This document shows positions 7,129 to 14,157 of a stretch of DNA of 21,783 nucleotides, one piece after another; the stretch's first letter is position 1; each line of letters opens with the position of its first letter. The stretch spans positions 1 through 21,783 of the forward strand of contig CAAFMM010000126.1 in the NCBI GenBank assembly GCA_900764025.1, given 5' to 3'. Position numbers and translations under genes: made by a program. The DNA is from an uncultured Collinsella sp. GTDB taxonomy: Bacteria > Actinomycetota > Coriobacteriia > Coriobacteriales > Coriobacteriaceae. The notes beneath the pieces were generated by a model. The model was given only the letters and a program-made list of their open reading frames with translations, was not told the DNA's origin and did not search any database.

Positions 7129-8256
7129 ATGAAGGATCTACTTTGTGACATATCGGCTTTTAGGTACTGGCGTTTGCCTCCTCAAGTCCGCGCTTTGTGT
7201 CCGCCGCTTCCACGGCCGGAAGAAGACCGGCAGCGATATGATCTCGCCCGCAACCCGACGGCTGCGGTTGCGCTCGGTTTTCCGTTGTATACATTGGTTC
7301 GGTCGAGAAACAAACGGACTTGCCCTGCCAGCATTAGGCAGCGGCTGTTACTTGGTGAGCTCCCCAGGGAATCTGTGCTGGAAACGGAGCATGGATTTTT
7401 GGTTACGTCTCCTCTACTGACGGCATTTATCATGTCACGGCATCTGACGGATCTTCAGCTTCTTTTGGTATTGGCGGAGATGTGTGGCTTGTTTGCGGTG
7501 TGCGCTCTGCCGGCGGCACTCGAGGCGGAGCTTTCGCGCGCAATTGATTCGGGCGCGATTTTGACAACGTTCGGTTGGGTGCGCTGCCCGTCCGAGGACG
7601 GCACCGCCTCAAATTTATGGCGTCGAGACGCTTTGGTTTTGGGCGGAGACCTTCACCGTTTTTGTTCAGATGTTTGCGGGATGCGTTACGGCAATAGATT
7701 TATGGCGGTGTCGCAACTCGTTCCATTGGGTGCCGCATCGCCTTTTGAGGTCGAGGCGTATTTGTTGCTTGCACTGCCGCGATCCCTGGGAGGCGAAGGT
7801 TTTTGCGGCATAGAGCTTAATGTTGAAGTGATGCTAAGCACAAGTGCCCGAGCAATTGTAGGAAAGTCCCGCGTATATATCGACCTGCTTCTGTCTTCGC
7901 CGGACGGGAGGCGACAGGTGGCCATTGAATGTCAGGGAAAGGCCTCGCACGGCCGCGCGGGGGATGGCTTGCGTGACGCAGACCGTATGACGGCCCTTCA
8001 GGCCATGGGCTACGACGTGCTTCTCCTGACACACGGACAGATATCCGATGAGGATAGATTCCGTGCGATCGTTAAAGCCGTATGCAGGATGTTCGATGCT
8101 GAATATCGTGATAAAAGTACGGATGAGCAAAAGGCTGAGGTATTACTTCGGTCTGAACTATTTGCTGACTGGACAAAATTGGGAGTAATCGACGGAAAGA
8201 TGCCCGTTAGACACAAAACTGCTCGATCGTGGACGGCTGCGGAACTAAGTGAGTAG
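7129..8256 (+). CDS. DUF559/Vsr-like nuclease-domain protein
   Basis: The 375-residue product matches the layout of AbiEi/DUF559-type actinobacterial proteins. The N-terminal part is helical (SPLLTAFIMSRHL, then a Leu/Ala-rich helix pair). A middle segment reads GAASPFEVEAYLLLALP. The C-terminus has a PD-(D/E)XK-like core: RVYIDLLLSSPDGRRQVAIECQGKASHG, then LRDADRMTALQAMGYDVLLLTHGQI, with Asp in the first strand and Glu in the second. DNA cleavage or a defence role is inferred from the fold only. No clear ribosome binding site is seen; GTG 7123 is the alternative start. The gene stands alone, bracketed by copies 1 and 2 of the three-frame-stop element, and its final Leu-Ser-Glu-stop is encoded by copy 2. 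No partner toxin is seen next to it. Confidence 0.7.
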   Translation: MKDLLCDISAFRYWRLPPQVRALCPPLPRPEEDRQRYDLARNPTAAVALGFPLYTLVRSRNKRTCPASIRQRLLLGELPRESVLETEHGFLVTSPLLTAFIMSRHLTDLQLLLVLAEMCGLFAVCALPAALEAELSRAIDSGAILTTFGWVRCPSEDGTASNLWRRDALVLGGDLHRFCSDVCGMRYGNRFMAVSQLVPLGAASPFEVEAYLLLALPRSLGGEGFCGIELNVEVMLSTSARAIVGKSRVYIDLLLSSPDGRRQVAIECQGKASHGRAGDGLRDADRMTALQAMGYDVLLLTHGQISDEDRFRAIVKAVCRMFDAEYRDKSTDEQKAEVLLRSELFADWTKLGVIDGKMPVRHKTARSWTAAELSE

Positions 8257-8368
8257 ACTTTTGGCTTGATGGCGACCAGGCCGTTTTTACAACAAGTCAT
8301 TTACCTGCGACTTTATAAAGCAATGTAGATGGTCTGCTCGGCAAGTTCCAAAAAGTCTACTCACTTAG
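8245..8368. repeat. Three-frame-stop element, copy 2
   Basis: Complete copy with both ends (CTAAGTGAGTAGACTTTT and its inverse). The left end supplies the nuclease gene's stop codon. TTTTT follows at once at 8369-8373, so the paired ends plus T-run could work as a terminator. The interior is nearly that of copy 1. Confidence 0.88.
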
Positions 8369-8433
8369 TTTTTGACGAGAAACCGATGCCGAAGAAAGTT
8401 CTATTTCAGGGCGTTAACGAGTCCTCGAGACAC

Positions 8434-8465
8434 AAAAAGGCCCGAACCAATACGGTCCGGGCCTT
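8434..8465 (-). terminator. Terminator of the rubrerythrin gene
   Basis: On the minus strand AAGGCCCGGACC pairs with GGTTCGGGCCTT (one A-C mismatch) around a short loop and is followed by TTTTTGTG after the stem. It lies about 35 nt past the rubrerythrin stop codon. Confidence 0.85.
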
Positions 8466-8498
8466 ATAAAGCTAGAGAATGTCTCTCAGGCGTTTGGC

Positions 8499-9059
8499 TT
8501 AGCCGAAGTAGCGCTTGAGCAGGCCGGCGAAAGCCTTGCCGTGGCGAGCCTCATCGCGAGCCATCTCGTGAACGGTGTCGTGGATGGCATCGAGACCAGC
8601 GGCCTTGGCGCGCTTGGCGAGATCGGTCTTGCCGGCGGTGGCGCCGTTCTCGGCCTCAACGCGCATCTCGAGGTTCTTCTTAGTGGAGTCGGTCACGACC
8701 TCGCCCAGGAGTTCGGCGAACTTGGCGGCATGCTCTGCCTCCTCGTGGGCAGCCTTCTCCCAGTACAGGCCGATCTCGGGATAGCCCTCGCGATGAGCGA
8801 CGCGAGCCATGGCCAGGTACATACCGACCTCGGAGCACTCGCCCTCAAAATTAGCGCGCAGGTCGGCAACGATGTCCTCGGAGACACCCTCCATCTTGGC
8901 GACGCCCACGACATGCTCGGCAGCCCACTCGAGCTGGCCCTCCTCCTGCTTCAGGAAACGAGAACCGGGGACGCCGCACTGGGGGCACTTGAAGTCCTCG
9001 GGCAGCTGGTCGCCGTCGAACTCTTCCACATAACCGCAAACGGGGCAAACAAACTTCAT
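8499..9059 (-). CDS. Rubrerythrin with N-terminal rubredoxin domain
   Basis: Cytosolic peroxide-detoxifying protein of anaerobes. The 186-residue product starts with a rubredoxin-type iron site (Cys5, Cys8, Cys25, Cys28 in CPVCG and CPQCG) and continues with a ferritin-like four-helix domain carrying diiron ligands in [25 protein letters not shown] and [12 protein letters not shown]. The domain order is the reverse of classical rubrerythrin, as in the clostridial reverse rubrerythrins that reduce hydrogen peroxide with electrons from NADH through a reductase; no reductase is nearby. ATG 9059 is supported by AAAGGATC just upstream and by MKFVCPVCG at the N-terminus; the frame extends 35 codons further without family sequence. 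It has its own promoter and terminator, so it is monocistronic. Confidence 0.93.
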   Translation of the reverse strand: MKFVCPVCGYVEEFDGDQLPEDFKCPQCGVPGSRFLKQEEGQLEWAAEHVVGVAKMEGVSEDIVADLRANFEGECSEVGMYLAMARVAHREGYPEIGLYWEKAAHEEAEHAAKFAELLGEVVTDSTKKNLEMRVEAENGATAGKTDLAKRAKAAGLDAIHDTVHEMARDEARHGKAFAGLLKRYFG

Positions 9060-9143
9060 GATTCGATCCTTTCGATCGATGGCGATGGGGCGCTTGTCCG
9101 GTCCCGTAAGGGCCCTCTCCGGACGTGCGTCTTGACGAGTTCT

Positions 9144-9171
9144 ATTATCCATAAATGCAACCAAATGTGAA
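9144..9171 (-). promoter_or_regulatory. Promoter of the rubrerythrin gene
   Basis: On the minus strand, TTCACA (9166-9171), a 16-bp spacer and GATAAT (9144-9149) form a sigma-70-like promoter about 85 nt before the start codon. The leader contains the self-complementary stretch TCCGGAC-like near 9095-9125, not analysed further. Confidence 0.55.
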
Positions 9172-9218
9172 GCCTATTAGGAATGATTTTTAATAAAACA
9201 ATTTTGAGATATGAAGAT

Positions 9219-9296
9219 GTTGATTGATTAACGATTGACAGGCCGTCTTTGACCGCCGCTGAGTACAATCGGTCGAGCAAATGTTGACCAATCAAC
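9219..9296 (+). promoter_or_regulatory. Paired dyad operators before the alcohol dehydrogenase gene
   Basis: GTTGATTGATTAAC (9219-9232) and GTTGACCAATCAAC (9283-9296) are two versions of a dyad GTTGA-N4-TCAAC, the second a perfect dyad. Their centres are 64 bp apart, near six helical turns. A -10-like TACAAT (9264-9269) lies between them, so the second site would sit at or just after the transcript start. This is a typical layout for a dimeric repressor acting by looping or blocking. No regulator gene lies next to it; the identity is unknown. Confidence 0.5.
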
Positions 9297-9315
9297 AAAT
9301 GAAGGAGCTTCCTTT

Positions 9316-10536
9316 ATGCATCTAGCCCGCCGCGCCTGGTGCCGAACGTATCAAACGGTTTTTCGCATCGCATTGCCGTTGCTGCCCTATACCGAGCCAC
9401 GCATTCTGGAACACGCTGAGGATGTGCCCACAGTGCTTCAAAAGCGTTCGATACAGCGGGTTCTTATCGTGACGGATCCCGGCATTGCCCGTCTGGGGCT
9501 CACGGCACCGCTCGAGACAGCGCTCGCATCCAGGGGAATTGGCGTTACGGTCTATGCCGAAACGCGTGCGAACCCCACGGTCTCAAACGTGGAGGAAGCG
9601 GCGTCACTGTATCGAGAGAGCGCCTGCCAGGCCATTATCGGCTTTGGCGGAGGATCGGCCATGGACTGCGCCAAGGGCGTGGGAGCGCGCATCGCGCAGC
9701 CAAACAAGCCCATCAACAAGATGCGCGGCCTACTGCGGATTCATCGTCGCCTACCGCTGCTCATCGCCGTTCCCACCACGGCAGGCACGGGAAGCGAGGT
9801 CACGCTTGCGGCGGTAATTACCGATGGCGAGACGCACTACAAGTACCCCATTAACGACTTTGTACTTATCCCGCGCTTTGCGGTGCACGACCCCGAGTTT
9901 ACGCGTGGCCTGCCCGCCTCCATTACGGGGCAGACGGGCATGGACGCCCTGACGCATGCCGTCGAGGCCTTTATCGGGCGAAGCACTACGCCCTATACGC
10001 GCAAGATGGCGCGACAGGCGGTGCAGCTCATCCACGACAATTTGCTCGAGGCCTATGAACATGGCGACGACATGCGTGCGCGTCGCAACATGCTTTCGGC
10101 GGCGTATAAGGCGGGTGTTGCCTTTACGCGCTCCTATGTTGGATACGTTCATGCCATCGCACACAGCCTGGGCGGGCGTTACGGGATTCCGCACGGCTTG
10201 GCCAACGCCATCATCCTGCCGCATATGCTTCGCGCTTATGGCGAAACTGCTGCTCCTAAGCTCGCCGATCTCGCCCGCATGGCCGGTATCGCGCCGGCTA
10301 ACGCGCGGGACAGCCTGGCGGCCGAGGCCTTTATCGATTGGGTCGACCGCATGAACGGGGCCCTGGGAATCCCCAAATATGTCTCAGGTATTCGCCGCTC
10401 TGACATTCCCGAAATGGCGGCGCATGCCGATGCCGAGGCCAATCCCCTGTACCCCGTTCCGCTCCTAATGGACCGCTTGGAGCTCGAGCGTATGTACGAG
10501 GTCGTCGCGGGTGGTATGTTTGAGGACGAGAACTAG
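9316..10536 (+). CDS. Iron-dependent (group III) alcohol dehydrogenase
   Basis: NAD(P)-dependent oxidoreductase that interconverts alcohols and aldehydes. The 406-residue product has GFGGGSAMDCAKGVG (109-123) and PTTAGTGSEVT (153-163) for cofactor binding, and the four metal ligands of the family, Asp210 and His214 in GMDALTHAVEAF, and His279 and His293 in VHAIAHSLGGRYGIPHG. AAGGAG precedes the ATG. The start of 25 residues is unusual and Arg/aromatic-rich. It is separated by 8 nt from the aldehyde dehydrogenase, so the two form an operon that would take alcohol to acid or run in reverse. The substrate is not clear; the partner resembles class 3 enzymes, which favours a medium or long-chain or aromatic aldehyde. 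Confidence 0.92.
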   Translation: MHLARRAWCRTYQTVFRIALPLLPYTEPRILEHAEDVPTVLQKRSIQRVLIVTDPGIARLGLTAPLETALASRGIGVTVYAETRANPTVSNVEEAASLYRESACQAIIGFGGGSAMDCAKGVGARIAQPNKPINKMRGLLRIHRRLPLLIAVPTTAGTGSEVTLAAVITDGETHYKYPINDFVLIPRFAVHDPEFTRGLPASITGQTGMDALTHAVEAFIGRSTTPYTRKMARQAVQLIHDNLLEAYEHGDDMRARRNMLSAAYKAGVAFTRSYVGYVHAIAHSLGGRYGIPHGLANAIILPHMLRAYGETAAPKLADLARMAGIAPANARDSLAAEAFIDWVDRMNGALGIPKYVSGIRRSDIPEMAAHADAEANPLYPVPLLMDRLELERMYEVVAGGMFEDEN

Positions 10537-10544
10537 GAGGGTAC

Positions 10545-11924
10545 ATGAACACCGAGGAAATTGCGCGCATCGTCGGCAATCAGCGCACCTACTTTAAGAC
10601 GCACGCTACGTTTGATGTCGATGCTCGCCGCCGCGCGCTCGTGAGTTTACGCGATGCGGTACGGGCGCACGAGGCCGATATTGCCCATGCGCTCAAGACC
10701 GATTTGGGAAAGTCTCATGACGAGGCGTATATGTGCGAGATCGGCACGTCGCTTTCCGAGATTCGTCATCAGATCGCTCATGTGGCTCGATGGAGTCGTC
10801 CGCGCCTGCGTCCGTGTGACCTTGCCAATGCCGTGAGTGTGTGCAAGACGCAAGCCGTGCCCTATGGCGTCACGCTCATCATGGCGCCCTGGAACTATCC
10901 GTTTTTGCTGACGCTCGAGCCGCTCGCCGGCGCCCTTGCCGCTGGCAATACTGTGGTCATCAAGCCGAGCGCCTATGCTCCGGCATCGAGCGCGGTGCTC
11001 AAGCAAATCTGTGAAGAGGCATTTGATCCGCGTCTGGTGACGGTTGTCGAGGGCGGGCGCGCCGAGAACGAAGCGTTGCTCGATGAGTGCTGGGACAAGA
11101 TCTTCTTTACCGGTAGCGTTCCGGTCGGCAAACTCGTCATGGAGCGCGCAAGTAAAAACCTTGCGCCCGTGACGCTTGAGCTGGGCGGAAAGAGTCCCTG
11201 CATCGTGGATGCGACGGCAAACTTGAAGGTTGCGGCACGGCGTATCGCCTTTGGTAAATGGCTCAACGTGGGGCAGACCTGCGTGGCGCCCGACTACCTG
11301 CTGGTCGATACGAGCGTGCACGACGAGCTGCTGGGCCTCATCAAAGAGGAGGTCCGCCGTATGTTTGGTGACCATCCACTCGATAACGAGGATTACGGAC
11401 ATATCGTCAACGCCAAGCATTTTGCGCGCGTGCGCGGGCTGATCGATCCCGATAAGGTCGTGCTTGGAGGTGCCGCGCGCGAGGCTTCGCTCAAGATTGA
11501 GCCGACGATTTTGGATGGCGTGGCCCCCGATGACGCCGTGATACAGGAGGAGATCTTCGGTCCCATCTTGCCGGTGCTGACGTTTGAGAGCCTAGACGAG
11601 GCCGAAGCGTTTATTACGGATCGTCCGACGCCGCTGGCCCTGTATATCTTTAGCCAGGACCGTGCGGTTCAGCAACGCTTTGTGCGCTACGTGCCCTTTG
11701 GCGGCGGCTGCGTCAACGACACCATCATGCATTTGGCCACGAGCCATATGGGCTTTGGCGGCATGGGCGCGAGCGGTATGGGACAGTACCATGGCCGCGA
11801 GAGCTTCGATACGTTTAGCCACAAGAAGAGCATCGTGAACAAGGTAACGTGGCTGGATGTGCCATTCCGCTATGCTCCTTACGCAAGCTGGAAGCACAAG
11901 TTCGTGCGCATGTTTGTGCATTAG
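10545..11924 (+). CDS. Class 3-like aldehyde dehydrogenase
   Basis: Oxidises an aldehyde to the acid with NAD(P). The 459-residue length and lack of a long N-terminal extension fit the class 3 / fatty aldehyde dehydrogenase group. Visible are APWNYPF (114-120), the phosphate loop FFTGSVPVGK (187-196), catalytic Glu212 in LELGGKSP and catalytic Cys246 in NVGQTCVAPDY, and the EEIFGPILPV motif. The C-terminal tail (YAPYASWKHKFVRMF) is basic and aromatic, as in members that touch membranes. Its ribosome binding site AGGAGGG overlaps the stop region of the alcohol dehydrogenase gene. No terminator hairpin with a T-run is seen after it; GCCGG/CCGGC (about 12017-12031) is a weak candidate. Confidence 0.93.
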   Translation: MNTEEIARIVGNQRTYFKTHATFDVDARRRALVSLRDAVRAHEADIAHALKTDLGKSHDEAYMCEIGTSLSEIRHQIAHVARWSRPRLRPCDLANAVSVCKTQAVPYGVTLIMAPWNYPFLLTLEPLAGALAAGNTVVIKPSAYAPASSAVLKQICEEAFDPRLVTVVEGGRAENEALLDECWDKIFFTGSVPVGKLVMERASKNLAPVTLELGGKSPCIVDATANLKVAARRIAFGKWLNVGQTCVAPDYLLVDTSVHDELLGLIKEEVRRMFGDHPLDNEDYGHIVNAKHFARVRGLIDPDKVVLGGAAREASLKIEPTILDGVAPDDAVIQEEIFGPILPVLTFESLDEAEAFITDRPTPLALYIFSQDRAVQQRFVRYVPFGGGCVNDTIMHLATSHMGFGGMGASGMGQYHGRESFDTFSHKKSIVNKVTWLDVPFRYAPYASWKHKFVRMFVH

Positions 11925-12047
11925 AATCAGATGGCGTAGGGACAAACGGTCGAAAAGACGCAGACAGGATGAATTTGTGTCCGCACGAGTTCGTAGACTT
12001 CTCAATAAGGTTAAGCGCCGGTTTATCCGGCCGTTAGAGGAGTTGCC

Positions 12048-12374
12048 ATGTACGAGCCTTCGCGTGTTCTTCTGTCGTTTCATATTGCGGGATTTCAGTA
12101 TGCCGACGGCGCTTTGGTCCTAGGCGATCTTAAAGTGGGCGATAAACTGACGCTGTGCGCCGAGCGCGATAATCCCCATGATCCCGAGGCGGTTGCGATC
12201 TACTATGGCAAGACCAAACTTGGCTATGTTCCGGGAAACGAGGTCGGCCCGCTGTCCTTGATGATGTATTACGGCCATGAGGACGTATTTGAGGTCCGTG
12301 TGCAGCAGGTTGCTCCCGAGCGCAGCCCGTGGCATCAGGTGCGCGTTGGCCTCTACGTGGTGGACGCTCGCTAA
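12048..12374 (+). CDS. HIRAN-domain protein
   Basis: A 108-residue protein that is essentially one HIRAN domain: SFHIAGFQYADG, LKVGDKLTLCAERDNPHDPEAVAIYYGKTKLGYVPGNEV. In larger proteins (HLTF and Rad5-like helicases) HIRAN binds DNA 3' ends; the role of stand-alone bacterial forms is not established. AGAGGAG is well placed before the ATG. It is first of three small genes (18 nt to the next, 66 nt to the third), all on the plus strand, consistent with one transcript. Confidence 0.85.
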   Translation: MYEPSRVLLSFHIAGFQYADGALVLGDLKVGDKLTLCAERDNPHDPEAVAIYYGKTKLGYVPGNEVGPLSLMMYYGHEDVFEVRVQQVAPERSPWHQVRVGLYVVDAR

Positions 12375-12392
12375 TCGGCAAGGGAGGCGGCC

Positions 12393-12572
12393 ATGTTTGA
12401 TGGCGATGATCTGTTCGATCTGGCAGACGATCCGTTTGAGTGGGATCTGCTACTCGACGATGATGAGCTGGAGCAGGACCGTAAGAAGCGGCAGGACAAG
12501 AACGCCCAGGGTGACGCTACGAAAAAACAAGACAAGCGCCGTCGCGGCCTGTTCGGCGGGGTCTTTGGCTAA
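12393..12572 (+). CDS. Small charged protein, 59 residues
   Basis: A short gene supported by AGGGAGG just upstream of the ATG, clean spacing after the HIRAN gene, and a continuous frame to TAA at 12570-12572. The product is acidic in the first half (MFDGDDLFDLADDPFEW, LLLDDDELEQD) and basic in the second (RKKRQDK, KKQDKRRRG), ending GLFGGVFG. This split charge, with no membrane segment, suggests a disordered linker or binding peptide. The family is unknown. Expression with the HIRAN protein is inferred from spacing. Confidence 0.65.
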   Translation: MFDGDDLFDLADDPFEWDLLLDDDELEQDRKKRQDKNAQGDATKKQDKRRRGLFGGVFG

Positions 12573-12638
12573 CCGCCGCATCGCTGTGTCTGTATACTTA
12601 GCACGAGTTTGACGCGTTGCGAAATGAGGGCATAGACG

Positions 12639-13184
12639 ATGATGTGGTTTACCGCCGACCTGCACCTGGGCGATACGAATATCTTGCACGATATGGATCG
12701 GCCGTTTGATTCGGTCGAGGAGATGAACCGCAAGGTCATCGCTGCCATCAATGAGTGCGTGGCGGCGGACGACCGTCTCTATATCCTGGGTGACTTTACC
12801 TATCGCTTGCCACTAGCGGATGCTGTGCGTCTGCGCGAGCGTATCGAATGCAAGAATGTGACACTCATCCGTGGCAACCATGACGGCGACTGGGAAGATC
12901 CCGACGCACCGCAGATTTGGGAAGATGTGCTCGATTACCTGGAGATTGCTCCCGGCTATGCCAAGGGCCACCGCCTGGTGTTGAGCCATTACCCCATGCT
13001 CAGCTGGAATGGTAAGGCGCGTGGTGCCATCATGCTGCACGGGCATATCCACAGCAGAGGAGACCGCACCAACGTGCGCAACCGCGATCGCGAGCGCCCT
13101 GTCTTTCGCTACGATGTCGGTCTCGATGCCAACGAGTACAGGCCTGTAAGCCGCGATCAAATCCTCGACTTTTTTGGACTATAG
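12639..13184 (+). CDS. Calcineurin-like metallophosphoesterase
   Basis: A 181-residue phosphoesterase with the full metal-binding set: ADLHLGD (Asp7, His9), ILGDF (Asp52), RGNHDGD (Asn80, His81), LSHYPM (His117) and HGHIHSRGD (His136, His138). It most resembles the small stand-alone YfcE-like phosphodiesterase group; the substrate, a nucleotide or other phosphodiester, cannot be stated. The start is ATG 12639 or the next codon, ATG 12642; a GAGGG element lies upstream. A TATACT at 12593-12598 could be a -10 for a local transcript, but no good -35 is seen. A strong hairpin begins 8 nt after the stop and probably ends the transcript. Confidence 0.9.
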   Translation: MMWFTADLHLGDTNILHDMDRPFDSVEEMNRKVIAAINECVAADDRLYILGDFTYRLPLADAVRLRERIECKNVTLIRGNHDGDWEDPDAPQIWEDVLDYLEIAPGYAKGHRLVLSHYPMLSWNGKARGAIMLHGHIHSRGDRTNVRNRDRERPVFRYDVGLDANEYRPVSRDQILDFFGL

Positions 13185-13192
13185 GGCGCCAG

Positions 13193-13232
13193 AACCACCA
13201 CAAAGGGGACACAGTGCACCTTTGTGGTGGTT
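13193..13232. repeat. CCACCACAAAGG hairpin, left of chbG
   Basis: AACCACCACAAAGG (13193-13206) pairs perfectly with CCTTTGTGGTGGTT (13219-13232) around a 12-nt loop GGACACAGTGCA. A short T-run continues to TTTTC, so it can serve as terminator of the phosphoesterase gene. A near-identical hairpin lies just past chbG. Confidence 0.8.
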
Positions 13233-13253
13233 TTCACATAGATTGGAGTCGTT

Positions 13254-14018
13254 ATGAAGCAATTGCTTATTCGTGCCGATGATATCGGTTATTCGTATGC
13301 TGTTGACCTGGGGATTGCCCGAAGCGTCAACGAGGGCCTGGTGCGCTCGGCGGGCCTTATGCCTAATATGCCCGAGGCCGAGCGTGGGTGGTCGCTCGTG
13401 GCGGATGCCGATATTGCAGTGGGCCAGCATACCAACGTGTGCCTGGGCAAGCCGTGCGCCGATCCGGCGCTCATCCCGAGCATGCTCAACGAGAGCGGCG
13501 AGTTCCATAGCAGCCGTACCTTCCGTGAGCATTTTAAGCGCGGTGAGGAGCTGATAGACTTCGACGAGGCCTGCATCGAGATCCGCGCACAGCACGACCG
13601 TTTTGTCGAGATTGTGGGCCGCGAGCCCGATTACTTTGAGGCCCATGCCGTCATGAGCGAAAACCTTAACCGAGCGATCTCGGCGGTTGCCCAGGAGCTG
13701 GGCCTTAAGGAGCAAAAGGCGAGCTTCGACCCCACGGCGGTGGTGCGTTGCGGAAATACTGATCTGCGCATGGTGATGCATTCGATGGAGCCGGGCTACG
13801 AACCCAAGGACTCGATTATGCAGACGGTTCGCGAGATGTCCGACGGCGAGACGGTCGTCTTTGTGTGCCACCCGGGCTATCTCGATCGGTTTATCCTCGA
13901 GAACAGCTCGCTTACGACCGATCGTACCAAGGAAGTCGACGCGCTGATCGACCCTGAGCTGCGCGCTTGGCTCGGGTCTCAACCTGATCTTCGCCTGGTC
14001 GACTATCGCGACCTGTAG
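13254..14018 (+). CDS. ChbG/YdjC-type carbohydrate deacetylase
   Basis: A 254-residue YdjC-like hydrolase. Family members such as ChbG remove acetyl groups from N-acetylated di-sugars. Residues seen are RADDIGYS (Asp9, Asp10), GQHTN (His59), FEAHAV (His131) and VCHPGYLD. The usual second His of the DxHxH segment is not obvious here (AHAVMS), so metal binding may differ. GGAG lies upstream of the ATG. It has no sugar-uptake genes nearby. It is bracketed by two related hairpins, 22 nt before the start and 10 nt after the stop, which isolates it from both neighbours. Confidence 0.88.
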   Translation: MKQLLIRADDIGYSYAVDLGIARSVNEGLVRSAGLMPNMPEAERGWSLVADADIAVGQHTNVCLGKPCADPALIPSMLNESGEFHSSRTFREHFKRGEELIDFDEACIEIRAQHDRFVEIVGREPDYFEAHAVMSENLNRAISAVAQELGLKEQKASFDPTAVVRCGNTDLRMVMHSMEPGYEPKDSIMQTVREMSDGETVVFVCHPGYLDRFILENSSLTTDRTKEVDALIDPELRAWLGSQPDLRLVDYRDL

Positions 14019-14027
14019 TGACCCATG

Positions 14028-14060
14028 CCACCACAAAGGGGACAGGCACCTTTGTGGTGG
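14028..14060. repeat. CCACCACAAAGG hairpin, right of chbG
   Basis: CCACCACAAAGG (14028-14039) pairs perfectly with CCTTTGTGGTGG (14049-14060) around a 9-nt loop GGGACAGGCA-like core. The arms match those of the hairpin left of chbG, and only the loop differs. It may end the chbG transcript. Confidence 0.8.
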
Positions 14061-14157
14061 TTCTGGCGCTGTTGCCATTATGGCGGCGGCGTCTTTTTTG
14101 TCCGTGCAGCGCGGTAGAGTGTAAGCGGTTGAAATTTGCGTCCATCGAGGAGCTGCT

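Noticed and set aside
9235..9269. TTGACA with TACAAT as the alcohol dehydrogenase promoter
   Set aside because: The spacing of 23 bp is too long for a normal sigma-70 promoter; only the TACAAT was kept as a possible -10.
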